From NCBI RefSeq assembly GCF_002949795.1, contig NZ_CP026692.1, positions 1,237,501 to 1,301,500 of the forward strand: a stretch of DNA of 64,000 nt, read 5' to 3'. The DNA is from Nostoc sp. 'Lobaria pulmonaria (5183) cyanobiont' (GTDB lineage Bacteria; Cyanobacteriota; Cyanobacteriia; Cyanobacteriales; Nostocaceae). Position numbers and translations under genes: made by a program. Positions 8,776-18,600 of the stretch are shown here, piece after piece (positions within the stretch are counted from its first letter, which is position 1; each line of letters opens with the position of its first letter). The notes under the pieces were generated by a model. The model was not told the origin of the DNA and made no database searches. It saw only the letters and a program-made list of their open reading frames with translations.

Positions 8776-9100
8776 TGCATAAATAAGGTTTGGTTAGCCA
8801 TATTTGTCCTTAGAGCTGATTCGTCAAGAAAAGCTTGAGGTGCCATTCACTTTATCATCAGACGAATCAATGAGCCATAAATCATTGCTTCACTTAGCTC
8901 TTTAGCTCTGTCTAAAACTCATAATCCTTGCTCAAACGCCGAAATCGATTGCGACATCTAATTTGTAAATGTACAGATGCGCTACCAACTGCACTATAAA
9001 CACTTAAAATAAGTTATGTATAATCGCTTAATTATTATTAGTTTGTCAAGCTTTTCCTGAAAACTAAATTTTAAATATCTCCTCTCACCCTCAGCACTCT
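8776..9100. other. Intergenic stretch with a spaced inverted repeat
   Basis: No gene is seen. TGATTCGTC (8817-8825) and GACGAATCA (8861-8869) form 9-base arms 35 bases apart, too loose for a confident terminator. The remainder is AT-rich. Confidence 0.5.
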
Positions 9101-9292
9101 CTAGGATACTCGCAACAAATAGGTCATACAATGCCCCATCAAAAAGTAAACTACTAACATGGCAGCAGCAGCCAGAGCAACCAATGTACCAGCTAACATT
9201 AAAGAAAATTCTTTACTCTCGTAGGCTTTTTCCATTAAGTGCAGCGACCACGCTACCAGGGCTACATCAAAAAGTAAAATAGGAAGCAACAT
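9101..9292 (-). CDS. Small unrecognised two-span membrane protein
   Basis: 63 residues with two hydrophobic spans (about 1-18 and 31-53) separated by a charged loop MEKAYESKEF. I do not recognise the family. It sits alone upstream of hisF on the same strand, 99 bases away, with its own AT-rich leader. The clear membrane layout and good ATG make it plausible. Confidence 0.5.
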   Translation of the reverse strand: MLLPILLFDVALVAWSLHLMEKAYESKEFSLMLAGTLVALAAAAMLVVYFLMGHCMTYLLRVS

Positions 9293-9391
9293 ATTTTTTA
9301 ATATTTGTTAATACTTGTAAAATAATATTAACACCCTTTTTAGGAAGTGTGTCTAACCTTAGATGGATGTCATTAAATGAGAAATGGTGGA

Positions 9392-10165
9392 TCAGCAGAA
9401 TGTTCTAACTGGCACGTTGCGATCGCGCAAGTAACTTTTAATTTCTGCTACGGTTAATTGTCCGTAATGTAATAGTGACGCGAGTAATGCAGCTTCAGCT
9501 TTGCCTTCAGTTAGGGCAGTGTAAATATGTTCACAATTACCTGCACCACCAGAAGCAATAACTGGAATTTCTACAGCATCGGCAATTGCCCGTGTGATTT
9601 CAATGTCATACCCGGCTTGGGTTCCATCAGCATCCATACTTGTGACTAGCAGTTCTCCGGCCCCCCGTTTTTCAACTTCCTGTGCCCACAATAGGGCATC
9701 TAAGCCTGTATTTTCTCTGCCACCCCGCACATACACATCCCAACCTGGATTTTCCGGGTTATTTCTGCGTCTGGCATCAATAGCAACAACTATGCACTGA
9801 TTACCAAAGCGATCGCTTGCCCGATTAATCAAGTCTGGTTCCCGCACTGCCGCAGAATTAATACTAACCTTATCTGCGCCTGCTCGTAACAAAGCTTTAA
9901 CATTTTCTAAGGATTGAATGCCACCACCCACAGTCAATGGAATAAAGACCTGTTCAGCAGTCCGGTAGACCACATCTAAAATTGTAGCTCGATCTTCATG
10001 AGTAGCTGTAATATCCAGAAATACTAACTCATCAGCACCGGCTTCGTTGTAAACCTTGGCCAGCTCTACCGGATCGCCTGCATCTTGGAGATTGACAAAG
10101 TTAACTCCTTTTACAACCCGTCCCGCCTTCACATCTAAGCACGGTAAGATTCTTTTAGATAACAT
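9392..10165 (-). CDS. hisF: Imidazole glycerol phosphate synthase, cyclase subunit
   Basis: Forms imidazole glycerol phosphate and AICAR in histidine synthesis, using ammonia from HisH. This is a full-length (257) TIM barrel with both catalytic aspartates: LPCLDVK (Asp11) and VVAIDARR (Asp130). Phosphate-binding loops TVGGGIQ (about 78-84) and IASGGAGN near the C-terminus are also present. hisH and the other his genes are not nearby, which is normal in cyanobacteria. Confidence 0.97.
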   Translation of the reverse strand: MLSKRILPCLDVKAGRVVKGVNFVNLQDAGDPVELAKVYNEAGADELVFLDITATHEDRATILDVVYRTAEQVFIPLTVGGGIQSLENVKALLRAGADKVSINSAAVREPDLINRASDRFGNQCIVVAIDARRRNNPENPGWDVYVRGGRENTGLDALLWAQEVEKRGAGELLVTSMDADGTQAGYDIEITRAIADAVEIPVIASGGAGNCEHIYTALTEGKAEAALLASLLHYGQLTVAEIKSYLRDRNVPVRTFC

Positions 10166-10366
10166 AATAACTTTTGTACTTCTGGGTAATTGACCGGAAT
10201 TTAAATTTTAAATTGGCGCGGGTATTTTCAAACGAAAATTTTCACATGGGGTACAAGAGTCAGAGGTGCACAGGGGAAAAACTTACTGCAACATCTCCCT
10301 TGCTCCCCTGCATCGCTGTCTCCCCACTCCCACTCTCTAGTCCCTTATAAAGTAGATAGCTGAATT

Positions 10367-11467
10367 ATGGCGATAATCTCCTCGAAAAAACAGCCTCCAG
10401 AACCTAACGGAGAACCAAAGCAGCGTCGAGAGTCGGCGAAAGCACCATCCACAGAAAATATTTTGAAGCCTGAAGCTGCTATTGATGAGCAAGAACAGCA
10501 AGAAGAAGGTATTCGACCACACCGATTTGCTGATTACATTGGGCAAAAAGATTTAAAGGATGTACTAGATATTGCCATTAAAGCAGCCAAATCTCGTGGT
10601 GAGGTGTTGGATCATTTACTGCTGTATGGGCCGCCGGGATTGGGCAAAACTACAATGGCAATGATTTTAGCATCGGAAATGGGGGTAAATTATAAAATTA
10701 CTAGTGCGCCAGCCTTAGAACGTCCACGAGATATTGTTGGGTTACTAGTAAATCTCAAGCCAGGGGATATCTTATTTGTGGATGAAATTCATCGTCTCTC
10801 GCGGATGACGGAGGAAATTCTCTATCCAGCAATGGAAGATTATCGCTTAGATATTACCATTGGTAAGGGTTCCAGCGCTCGCATTAGAAGTTTGCCGCTG
10901 TCAAAGTTTACCTTAGTCGGGGCTACAACTCGTGTGGGTGCTTTAACTTCACCACTGCGCGATCGCTTTGGTTTAATTCAAAAACTCCGATTTTACGAAG
11001 TTGACGAACTGACTAAAATTGTACTGCGAACCGCTCAATTACTCAAAACCCCCGTTACAGAAGATGGTGCCACAGAAATTGCCCGTCGTTCACGCGGAAC
11101 ACCACGTATTGCCAACAGGTTACTGAAACGGGTGCGTGATTATGCGGAAGTAAAAATATCTGGAGAGATTAATGAAAACATTGCATCTGAGGCATTGCAA
11201 CTATTCCAAGTAGATCCTTGCGGTTTAGATTGGACAGATCGCCAGATGCTGAGTGTAATAATTGAACAATTTAACGGCGGCCCCGTGGGGTTAGAAACAA
11301 TGGCAGCAGCGACGGGGGAAGATACTCAAACAATTGAAGAGGTGTACGAACCTTACCTCATGCAGATTGGGTATTTAACTCGGACTCATCGCGGTAGGAT
11401 GGCGACAAAAGCAGCATATAAGCATTTGGGATTCACGCCGCCTAATGAACAGTTGTCATTATTGTAA
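10367..11467 (+). CDS. ruvB: Holliday junction branch-migration helicase RuvB
   Basis: AAA+ motor that drives branch migration with RuvA. It has Walker [10 protein letters not shown] (88-96), Walker B LFVDEIHR (about 136-143), sensor/arginine-finger region [18 protein letters not shown], and the C-terminal winged helix ending [12 protein letters not shown]. The N-terminus carries about 48 extra, polar, low-complexity residues compared with enteric RuvB, common in cyanobacteria. 366 residues. Isolated from ruvA and ruvC. Confidence 0.97.
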   Translation: MAIISSKKQPPEPNGEPKQRRESAKAPSTENILKPEAAIDEQEQQEEGIRPHRFADYIGQKDLKDVLDIAIKAAKSRGEVLDHLLLYGPPGLGKTTMAMILASEMGVNYKITSAPALERPRDIVGLLVNLKPGDILFVDEIHRLSRMTEEILYPAMEDYRLDITIGKGSSARIRSLPLSKFTLVGATTRVGALTSPLRDRFGLIQKLRFYEVDELTKIVLRTAQLLKTPVTEDGATEIARRSRGTPRIANRLLKRVRDYAEVKISGEINENIASEALQLFQVDPCGLDWTDRQMLSVIIEQFNGGPVGLETMAAATGEDTQTIEEVYEPYLMQIGYLTRTHRGRMATKAAYKHLGFTPPNEQLSLL

Positions 11468-11509
11468 TTATGGGTATTGGGCATTGGGCATGGGGCATTG
11501 ATACTCGTA

Positions 11510-11748
11510 AATGAGTCTTTGAACTCCATTAATGAGTCTTTGAACTCTATTAATGAGTCTTTGAACTCCTTTAATGAGTCTTTGAACTCCTTTAATGAGC
11601 CTTTAAACTCCTTTAATGAGTCTTTGAACTCCTTTAATGAGCCTTTGAACTCCTTTAATGAGCCTTTGAACTCCTTTAATGAGCCTTTGAACTCCATTAA
11701 TGAGCCTTTGAACTCCTTTAATGAGCCTTTGAACTCCTTTAATGAGTC
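11510..11748. repeat. 21-bp tandem repeat, 11 full units
   Basis: Eleven exact-length units of AATGAGTCTTTGAACTCCATT type, then a partial one, run from 11510 without any indel. Variable sites are T/C at unit position 8 and A/T at position 19. Because 21 is a multiple of three, long reading frames stay open on both strands (NESLNSF on plus, EFKGSLK on minus), but most of the changes alter the amino acid in both frames, so I call it non-coding. It lies between ruvB and the TPR gene. Confidence 0.85.
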
Positions 11749-11761
11749 CCATGCTCAATTA

Positions 11762-11796
11762 CAAATGACAAATGACAAATGACAAATGACAAATTA
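11762..11796. repeat. Tandem heptamer repeat (CAAATGA)
   Basis: Four CAAATGA units and one CAAATTA unit run directly up to the leader of the TPR gene, whose ATG is 12 bases further on. Confidence 0.8.
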
Positions 11797-11807
11797 GGTA
11801 AACCTAG

Positions 11808-12611
11808 ATGATTAAGTTGATTGGTATTTTTCTCAGTCTGTTGCTTGTGTTTGGCTGGGCTACTCCAGTCATGGCACAATCTCAACCACCCATTACTCAA
11901 GAACAGTTAAAACAAGGTGATGAGTGGGCAAATCAAGCGTTTATAGCGACGAATCAAGGTGATTTTGCGACGGCTGAGACTTACTGGACAAAGATTATTG
12001 AGCAATTTCCCACTAATGCGGGGGCGTGGAGTAACCGGGGAAATTCGCGGGTGAGTCAAAATAAGTTACAAGAAGCGTTGGCAGATTATAACAAAGCGAT
12101 AGAACTAGCGCCGAATGTTACTGATCCTTACTTGAATCGGGGCGCGGCGTTGGAAGGACTGGGAAAATGGGATTCGGCGATCGCAGATTACAATCGCGTT
12201 CTAGAACTCGATCCTAACGATGCGATGGCGTATAACAATCGCGGTAACGCCACAGCGGGTTTGGGAAAATGGGATGAGGCGATCGCAGACTACAAAAAAT
12301 CTAATGAGATAGCCCCAAATTTTGCTTTCGCCCGTGCTAACTACGCCCTCGCCCTTTATGAAACTGGTCAAAAAGAGCAAGCAATCCGGGAAATGCGAAA
12401 TATTGTCCGTAAATATCCTAAGTTTGCTGATGTGCGTGCCGCCCTCACAGCTGCATATTGGGTAAATGGAGAACAAGGTGAAGCCGAAAGCAACTGGGTT
12501 GCAGCTTATGGACTTGATAGCCGCTATAAGGATATCGACTGGGTAAAAAATATCCGCCGTTGGCCTCCAAGTATGGTGGTGGCTTTAGATAAATTTTTGA
12601 AAATCAAGTAG
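11808..12611 (+). CDS. Exported TPR protein
   Basis: 267 residues. An N-terminal signal peptide (MIKLIGIFLSLLLVFGW, cut probably after VMAQS about residue 25) sends it to the periplasm or thylakoid lumen. At least four tetratricopeptide units follow: WTKIIEQFPTNAGAWSNRG, ADYNKAIELAPNVTDPYLNR, ADYNRVLELDPNDAMAYNNR, and ADYKKSNEIAPNFAFARANY. The C-terminus has WVNGEQGEAESNW and ends WPPSMVVALDKFLKIK. Similar TPR proteins occur in plastid lumens; the partner is unknown. It follows a repeat-filled gap and precedes the glycosyltransferase by 92 bases. Confidence 0.85.
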   Translation: MIKLIGIFLSLLLVFGWATPVMAQSQPPITQEQLKQGDEWANQAFIATNQGDFATAETYWTKIIEQFPTNAGAWSNRGNSRVSQNKLQEALADYNKAIELAPNVTDPYLNRGAALEGLGKWDSAIADYNRVLELDPNDAMAYNNRGNATAGLGKWDEAIADYKKSNEIAPNFAFARANYALALYETGQKEQAIREMRNIVRKYPKFADVRAALTAAYWVNGEQGEAESNWVAAYGLDSRYKDIDWVKNIRRWPPSMVVALDKFLKIK

Positions 12612-12703
12612 GCACTTTTAACTCAACAAACAAAGATTTCTTTTCTTTGCCTATCTACCTGTTTTCTGGTATACATCATTGTAGTTAACCAGAAGTAGGA
12701 ATT

Positions 12704-13984
12704 ATGACTCATTTTGGACTGATCTGCCCAGCAGCAACTGGTCATCTCAACCCCATGACCACGCTAGGGTACGAACTTAAAAAACGTGGTCATCGTGTCA
12801 CCCTATTCGGTATACTTGACGCTCAATCTAAGACACTAGCAGCTGGATTGGAATTTTGGGCGATTGGCGAGTCTGAGTTTCCTCGTGGAGTGATGGCGCA
12901 ATTGTTTGCCCAACTAGGAGAACTTAGTGGATTAGCTGCATTGCGGTATACGATCGCTTGGATACAGAAGATGGCGGCTATGTTTCTTAGGGAAGCTCCA
13001 CAAGCCCTTAAAGAAGCTGGGGTAGAGGCGTTGCTAGTAGACCAGGTTTCACCCGAAGGGGGAACAATTGCAGAATTCTTAGGCATTCCCTTTGTCAGCG
13101 TGTGCAACGCCATGATGATTAATCGGGATGTCAGCGTTCCACCTTTTAACACCTCTTGGAGCTATAGTTCTACCTGGTGGGGATTGTTACGCAACAGAGC
13201 AGGTTATGAGTTGTTAAACTATGTTGGGCGACCAATCAGGGAGGTCATAGATGAGTATCGCCGAGAATGGAAGTTATCCCCTCATTTTAGTGCCAACGAC
13301 TCTTACTCTCAACTAGCTCAGATCAGCCAACAGCCTGCGGAGTTAGAATTTCCAAGGGAGAATTTACCCAATAGTTTCCATTTCACAGGGCCATACCATA
13401 ACACAGTCACTAGGGAACCCCTATCTTTCCCCTTTGAAAAGTTGTCTGGGCAACCGTTAATTTACGCTTCGATGGGGACTGTACAAAATCGCCTATTGAG
13501 AATTTTCAACTTTTTTGCCGAAGCTTGTAAAGAGTTAGATGCTCAATTAGTTATTTCTTTAGGTGGTTCTGCAACTCCAGAGTCTCTGCAAGGGCTACCG
13601 GGAAATCCCTTGGTTGTTGGTTATGCACCCCAACTAGAATTGCTGCAAAAAGCTACTCTCACCATTACCCATGCTGGCATGAATACCACTTTGGAATCTC
13701 TGAGTAATGGGGTGCCGATGGTGGCAATACCAATTACCAATGACCAGCCAGGTGTAGCAGCACGTTTAGTTTGGGCTGGTGCTGGTGAAATGATTCCCCT
13801 GGCTCGATTGAATGTTCCCCGGTTGCGAACTGCTATACAAAAGGTGCTAACGGAAAATTCTTACAAACAGAATGCTTTGAGACTACAAGAGGCGATTCAG
13901 CGAGCCGATGGTGTGAGTCGAGCCGCTGATATTGTCGAACAGGTTGTTGCTACAGGAAAGCCTGTACTTTCGGATGTTAAATGA
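12704..13984 (+). CDS. UGT/MGT-type (GT1) glycosyltransferase
   Basis: 426 residues with the two-domain GT-B layout. The N-terminal acceptor domain starts HFGLICPAATGHLNPMTTLG with the conserved His. The C-terminal donor domain has YASMGTVQNR and a PSPG-like region: VVGYAPQLELL, ITHAGMNTTLESL and GVPMVAIPITNDQPG. The family transfers sugars to small acceptors such as carotenoids, macrolides or sterols; CrtX-type enzymes are close relatives, but the acceptor cannot be read here. GTAGGA precedes the ATG. FkbM methyltransferase follows after 54 bases. Confidence 0.88.
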   Translation: MTHFGLICPAATGHLNPMTTLGYELKKRGHRVTLFGILDAQSKTLAAGLEFWAIGESEFPRGVMAQLFAQLGELSGLAALRYTIAWIQKMAAMFLREAPQALKEAGVEALLVDQVSPEGGTIAEFLGIPFVSVCNAMMINRDVSVPPFNTSWSYSSTWWGLLRNRAGYELLNYVGRPIREVIDEYRREWKLSPHFSANDSYSQLAQISQQPAELEFPRENLPNSFHFTGPYHNTVTREPLSFPFEKLSGQPLIYASMGTVQNRLLRIFNFFAEACKELDAQLVISLGGSATPESLQGLPGNPLVVGYAPQLELLQKATLTITHAGMNTTLESLSNGVPMVAIPITNDQPGVAARLVWAGAGEMIPLARLNVPRLRTAIQKVLTENSYKQNALRLQEAIQRADGVSRAADIVEQVVATGKPVLSDVK

Positions 13985-14038
13985 TTAGGGAATTTTTCAG
14001 CGAATTGTTTCTTTGTTTTATTCATCGGGGATTTATAT

Positions 14039-14860
14039 ATGACAGCTTTAACTCGCGAAACTATACTTCCCAATGGCATGAAAATCTTTTATTTGCGAGA
14101 AGAAGAAGTACTGACTCTTTACGAACAAATCCAGGAATATTTCAGGAATGGGATAGAGTTACACGAGGGTGATACTGTTTTTGATGTGGGAGCCAACATT
14201 GGTTTATTTACCCTTTGCGTATATCATCTGTGTAATCAAAATGTTAATGTATACGCGTTCGAGCCTATCCCAGCTATTTTTGATGTGCTGCACGCTAATG
14301 CTCAACGTGTTGATCCAGAAAAACTGAGAGTATTTCCCTGTGGACTTTCAAGGGAGGCAAAGATAATGACCTTTGCTTACTATCCCAACGCTACACCTTT
14401 ATCTAATGCATACCCAGAAGGCTTAAAGGAGGATCGAGAGCAACTAAAGAGGACTGTCCTAAAAAATCTCAAAGATGCTCCTCCATTTATTCGTTGGCTT
14501 CGTTGGCTTCCTCCATTCCTTAGCTCGTTTATTCTCGACTTTAAATTAGAAAAAGCTTTTCAAATAGAGACAGTCAATTGCCAGTTGAGAACCATATCAG
14601 ATATCGTTCGTAATCATAATATTCAGCAGATTGATTTACTGAAAGTGGATGTGGAGAAAAGCGAGTTAGATGTACTGTTAGGCATAGAAGAACCGGATTG
14701 GCAAATAATCAAGCAAGTGGTTGTTGAAGTTCATGATTTTGATAGCAGAGTCGAAAAGATTACAACTTTACTAAAAGAACACGGTTTGAGCAAAATTACA
14801 ATTGAGCAGGAACCTATTTTCAAGGGTTCTAAGATTTTTAATCTGTATGCCTTGCGCTAG
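14039..14860 (+). CDS. FkbM family SAM-dependent methyltransferase
   Basis: 273 residues. The SAM-binding motif I is DTVFDVGANIGLFTLCVY (about 46-63), with an acidic end to strand 2 (VYAFEPIPAIFDVL). The FkbM C-terminal pattern IDLLKVDVEKSELDVLLGI and VVEVHDFDSR is present. FkbM enzymes O-methylate sugars or polyketides. It lies just behind the glycosyltransferase on the same strand, so a joint role in making a methylated glycoside is a reasonable inference. Confidence 0.87.
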   Translation: MTALTRETILPNGMKIFYLREEEVLTLYEQIQEYFRNGIELHEGDTVFDVGANIGLFTLCVYHLCNQNVNVYAFEPIPAIFDVLHANAQRVDPEKLRVFPCGLSREAKIMTFAYYPNATPLSNAYPEGLKEDREQLKRTVLKNLKDAPPFIRWLRWLPPFLSSFILDFKLEKAFQIETVNCQLRTISDIVRNHNIQQIDLLKVDVEKSELDVLLGIEEPDWQIIKQVVVEVHDFDSRVEKITTLLKEHGLSKITIEQEPIFKGSKIFNLYALR

Positions 14861-14972
14861 CAGCTTGATGAGAAATCATTGGCTTAACCTAATAATATTG
14901 AAACCTAAATATGGAAATCCAATAGGATACGATGCGATCGCTCCCATCCTATCTCATATCATTTCAAACTTT

Positions 14973-16361
14973 TTAAACCAAACTAGTCTCTCGGACTCCC
15001 TGATTTTGCTGGCGTCTCCCTTTGACTCTCATTTTGATACCTCCTCCTGGCCCCAACAACGCCCCCTTACGGGTTGGTTGCACTGGTTTGGTATCAGCTA
15101 ATTCCATCTGCCAGTGAGACAGCACTGTTGCCAAAACCACCTTCATCTCAAACAGCGCAAATGCCATTCCAATACAGCGACGGTTTCCGCCACCAAAGGG
15201 CAAATACTCAGAAGGGGTAAATTGCCGTTCTAGAAAACGCTCTGGTTTAAATTGCTTCGACTGCGGATATAAATCTTCTCGATGATGGGTCAGATATATG
15301 GAGGGAATTACCACAGTACCAGGATTTAACTCATAACCCATGACTTCTAGCGGAGATTTAACCAAGCGATTTAATGCTAACATTGCCACTGGATACAGGC
15401 GTAGAGTTTCTGAACAAACAGCACTCAAGTAAGGTAAACGCAAAATAGCATTTGGATCGGGGTTTTCGCCCAGGCTATCTATTTCTTGGAGTAGTTTTGC
15501 ACGCACCTCTGGCAAATGGTGAATCCAGTACAAAGCCCATGTTAAGGAAGTTGCAGTAGTTTCGTGACCTGCCACCAAGAGGGTAATTAACTCATCGCGT
15601 AACTCTACATCAGTCATCGAGTGCCCCTCTTCATCACGAGCTGCCATCATTAAAGATAGGATATCAGTTCGAGATGTGTCAGGTTGCTGTTTGCGATCGC
15701 TAATCTCAGCATATATGAGTTCATCCATTTGCTCTCGTAAACGCAGAAATTTTCCCCAAGGACTCCAAGAACCTAAATCTCGTTGCAGTGATGGGAAAAC
15801 AAGCATCATTGCCGTAACGAAAGGTTGCTGTGGATTCAGGATTTCCAGCAGCACTTGCTTGAGTTTTTCATAACGTGGCCCGTCTGCTAGACCAAATACA
15901 GCTTTCAAAATCACTTCTAAGGAGATTTCTTGCATAGATGGCAGAACTGAAAAAGATTCCCCAACTTGCCATTGACTAATTACTTGCTTGGTGATCTCAC
16001 GGGTTAACTGACCATAAGCTAGCATTCTTTCTCCATGAAAAGGGGGTGTCAACAACTTTCGTTGGCGTTGGTGAGGCTTACCTTCTAGAGCTAATAGTGA
16101 TTGCTTTCCCAATAAGGGCGATTTAATACCCGCCGGTTCACCAGAGTCCAACTGTTTTGGATCTGTGGTAAAAATCTGCTGAATCGCCTGGGGATTACTA
16201 ATGAACACTTGAGGAGTAAAAACAGGGCCAATCCGAAGAGTGAAGATATCACCATAGCGTTTAGCACAGGCTTCCATGTATTCTAAGGGATTAGTCAGCC
16301 ACTGATACGTTTGTACCCAAGGGTGAGTTTGAGGGCCGTTAGGCAGTTTAAGTGCAGACAT
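14973..16361 (-). CDS. Cytochrome P450 (CYP110-like)
   Basis: 462 residues. Haem-thiolate loop FGGGNRRCIGMAFA places the ligand at Cys396. The I-helix oxygen-binding segment AGHETTATS and the K-helix SETLRLYP (ExxR) are present. There is no membrane anchor, as for bacterial class I enzymes. Sequence style resembles the CYP110 family, abundant in Nostoc and linked to terpenoid, alkane or fatty-acid oxidation. It converges with the FkbM gene; no ferredoxin or terpene synthase is adjacent, so the substrate is open. Confidence 0.9.
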   Translation of the reverse strand: MSALKLPNGPQTHPWVQTYQWLTNPLEYMEACAKRYGDIFTLRIGPVFTPQVFISNPQAIQQIFTTDPKQLDSGEPAGIKSPLLGKQSLLALEGKPHQRQRKLLTPPFHGERMLAYGQLTREITKQVISQWQVGESFSVLPSMQEISLEVILKAVFGLADGPRYEKLKQVLLEILNPQQPFVTAMMLVFPSLQRDLGSWSPWGKFLRLREQMDELIYAEISDRKQQPDTSRTDILSLMMAARDEEGHSMTDVELRDELITLLVAGHETTATSLTWALYWIHHLPEVRAKLLQEIDSLGENPDPNAILRLPYLSAVCSETLRLYPVAMLALNRLVKSPLEVMGYELNPGTVVIPSIYLTHHREDLYPQSKQFKPERFLERQFTPSEYLPFGGGNRRCIGMAFALFEMKVVLATVLSHWQMELADTKPVQPTRKGALLGPGGGIKMRVKGRRQQNQGVRETSLV

Positions 16362-16436
16362 TTTTATTAATCTCCCAATTATTCGAGCAAGATTGTTATT
16401 CAGCCAGTCATTTATGCACCCCTAGCTTGATTAATC

Positions 16437-17252
16437 TTAGAACACAGATTGGATAGATGAACTTACCAATTCTTGAATCTGCCTTGGGGTTAATTCTTGC
16501 ACATTACGCAAAACTACTGCTGCTCCGGCTGCTATTAATGTTTTACTGTATGCATCACTACGCGGTACTGTTTCCTGGACGTGGGGCGGTAAAACTCCTA
16601 CTCCAATCCAAGGGCGAGAAGAATCTAAATGCCGCGCTTTCTCGATAGTATACATATCTGCTACCGTATCTCCCACATACACGATCGCTGATTTTTGCTC
16701 AATTCCATTTTCTAATTCACGAACTGTAGCAAAAAGTCCAGTTGGGTCAGGTTTACCTGGCGCATCTTCCATCGCAATCAATACTGGAGATTCTAAGCCC
16801 AGACGCTTTTCCAAAATGTAGTTAGCTGAACCACGAGTCGCACCGCTAAAAAATCCCCAAGCAATCCCAGCTTGGGTAAGTTGTTCTAAATAGCTAGTTT
16901 GTAATAATAAGGGTTCATTACAGATATACCCAGTAAAATTATTTGGGTCTGGGCCGCGGTAGCGGGATTGAAAAAAAGCAACGATCGCACTGTAATCTAG
17001 TTGCAGTTGTTCGCGGGTCTGTTCTTGAGTTTCAAAGTAGCGGTAAATTAATTCTTGCGATGCTTCCCAATCGTTATTCCACATACCTTCAGACTTTAGT
17101 TGGTCAATATCTTGTGGGGTTGGACGATATGCTTGGGTAGTAAAATATTCTACGGTATCTGCGATCGCTCGGCGATAGGAACCGCTAACATCGCGCACAA
17201 CGCCATCAATATCGAAAACAACGATCGCTTTTGGTGAAGTTGCTTGAATCAT
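16437..17252 (-). CDS. HAD-superfamily phosphatase (TIGR01548-like)
   Basis: 271 residues. Motif I is VVFDIDGVVRDVSGSYR (nucleophile Asp18, acid Asp20 by my count), motif II FFSGATRGSANY, motif III near GKPDPTG, and motif IV YVGDTVADMYTIEKA. This fits a HAD subfamily IA group known mainly from cyanobacteria and some plants, without a defined substrate. Six HIP1-like GATCGC sites lie in and near it. It is in the same direction as the P450, 75 bases upstream. Confidence 0.82.
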   Translation of the reverse strand: MIQATSPKAIVVFDIDGVVRDVSGSYRRAIADTVEYFTTQAYRPTPQDIDQLKSEGMWNNDWEASQELIYRYFETQEQTREQLQLDYSAIVAFFQSRYRGPDPNNFTGYICNEPLLLQTSYLEQLTQAGIAWGFFSGATRGSANYILEKRLGLESPVLIAMEDAPGKPDPTGLFATVRELENGIEQKSAIVYVGDTVADMYTIEKARHLDSSRPWIGVGVLPPHVQETVPRSDAYSKTLIAAGAAVVLRNVQELTPRQIQELVSSSIQSVF

Positions 17253-17350
17253 GGGTAGGGAGGAAAAGAGTTTTATTTTTATCTTGCCTATGTATTCATC
17301 CTTTCATAAATAGCAGAAGATATCGGAGAATATTGTGTTAAACCTCATCT

Positions 17351-17500
17351 ATGTTGAGAACCGTAGTTTTTGCCCTCACCCTAAATCCCTCTCCCCAGTA
17401 GGGAGAGGGACTTCTTTCCGGCTCCCCTTCTCCCAATATTGGGAGAAGGGGCTGGGGGATGAGGGTTTTTCTATTCATACAGAACTACGGTTTTCAACGT
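17351..17500. mobile_element. 150-bp palindromic element
   Basis: Outer inverted ends ATGTTGAGAACCGTAGTTTT (17351-17370) and AGAACTACGGTTTTCAACGT (17481-17500) match at 17 of 20 positions. Inside are CCCTCACC / GGATGAGGG pairs and a perfect 28-base palindrome at 17424-17451 centred on CCAATATTGG. The whole could fold into one long cruciform. No coding capacity; a non-autonomous element is likely. Confidence 0.6.
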
Positions 17501-17710
17501 GGACGCAGTTTAAGTAGTTGAAAATCCAAAACTTGGTAAAAGAATCAATCATCACAGGTACTGTTGCAATGAAAGTATGGATAAACGTTTTGTTTTCCGG
17601 TAGCCCAAAAATGTCTAATTTTTCTAAAGAGATTTGATTAACCCAATTATTGAGTTTAGAAGTGAAGCGATCGTGGTCATTAATCGACATTGAGGGCTTC
17701 TAAGCCGCGG

Positions 17711-17874
17711 TCAATAGACCTCTTGCAAAAGTCTTATGAGCGTGGGACAAGTAGGTTAGAGCTTTATTGACATCTATGACCTACGATGCATGTAAAGAAC
17801 CTCAAGCCGGAAGAATTCAAACGCTGGTGTGGCGTGCATCCAAAGACTTTTAGCCAGATGACAGAAGTAGTGCG
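17711..17874 (+). pseudogene. 5' fragment of an IS5-type transposase
   Basis: From ATG 17786 the frame reads MHVKNLKPEEFKRWCGVHPK then TFSQMTEVVRS, the N-terminal helix pattern of IS5-family transposases common in cyanobacteria. It is lost after about 30 residues. The leader AGACCTCTTGCAAAAGTC (17717-17734) looks like an insertion-sequence end of this group. The DDE domain and right end are missing. Confidence 0.6.
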
Positions 17875-17936
17875 ATCGCTTTATCGATGGCTTGCTTTCG
17901 GTGATTATTCATCCAAGCAAGAGCGTGAAATTGTGA

Positions 17937-18086
17937 CTTTGGGAAAAAATCAGAGTCGAGGAGTTGCTCTAGTGTAAAGGAAGATTGTTTAGGGAGGGTA
18001 GCGATCGCTAATCCGGTTTCAATTACCGTCAGTCGTCTAGCGGCTTGATAGCTTTCATCGAAAACCCGATCAAAGTCAGGCTTCAA
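17937..18086 (-). pseudogene. C-terminal fragment of a DUF29 protein
   Basis: The reading MKPDFDRVFDESYQAARRLT then ETGLAIATLPKQSSFTLEQL and LDSDFFP matches the end of DUF29 proteins (about 150 residues). The first two thirds of the family are absent, and the frame runs on past the usual end into foreign sequence. It is probably broken by the adjacent insertion-sequence event. Confidence 0.6.
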
Positions 18087-18290
18087 AATTCAAAATTAAT
18101 AATTCTCATAAACAAATTTACTTGCTCTCTATCATCAGTCTGTTTCGGTCACAAGCATATTTAGTTAGCGCTGACTAATCCTTATGGTAGCCCATTCTCA
18201 ATCACTGTTTGGTCATTTGATAGGGTATTGCGTTAAAATAAGCGATCGCTATCCTAGTTAAGTAATGCCCGGAAATTCCCGGAGGTGTGA

Positions 18291-18590
18291 TTGACCAAGT
18301 TTATTTTGAAAATTCTGTGGTTAGACGAGAACGTTGCTCTAGCAGTCGATCAAATTGTCGGCAAAGGCACAAGTCCCTTGACTAAGTACTTTTTTTGGCC
18401 CAGAAATGATGCCTGGGAAGAGTTAAAAAAGGAATTAGAGTCCAAACATTGGATTACTGACCTAGATCGTGTCGAGTTGCTTAACAAAGCGACAGAAGTG
18501 ATTAACTACTGGCAAGAGGAAGGCAGAAACCGTCCAATGGCAGAAGCTCAGTTGAAATTTCCAGAAGTTGCCTTCACAGGTAGCGCTTGA
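18291..18590 (+). CDS. Ribosomal protein PSRP-3 / Ycf65
   Basis: A 99-residue member of the cyanobacterial and plastid 30S-associated PSRP-3 (cS23) family, with [56 protein letters not shown] and a closing [10 protein letters not shown]. The start is TTG 18291: GGAGGT lies at 18281-18286 and the codon before is an in-frame TGA, so no longer form is possible. It converges with the WD40 kinase gene ten bases downstream. Confidence 0.92.
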   Translation: MTKFILKILWLDENVALAVDQIVGKGTSPLTKYFFWPRNDAWEELKKELESKHWITDLDRVELLNKATEVINYWQEEGRNRPMAEAQLKFPEVAFTGSA

Positions 18591-18600
18591 TATTACAAAA

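Noticed and set aside
11477..11782. Plus frame NESLNSF and minus frame EFKGSLK repeats
   Set aside because: Both are products of a 21-base tandem repeat; unit differences change residues in either frame.
17475..17690. Minus frame of 71 codons beginning [20 protein letters not shown]
   Set aside because: It could be a gene remnant, but it ends inside the palindromic element and I recognise no family.
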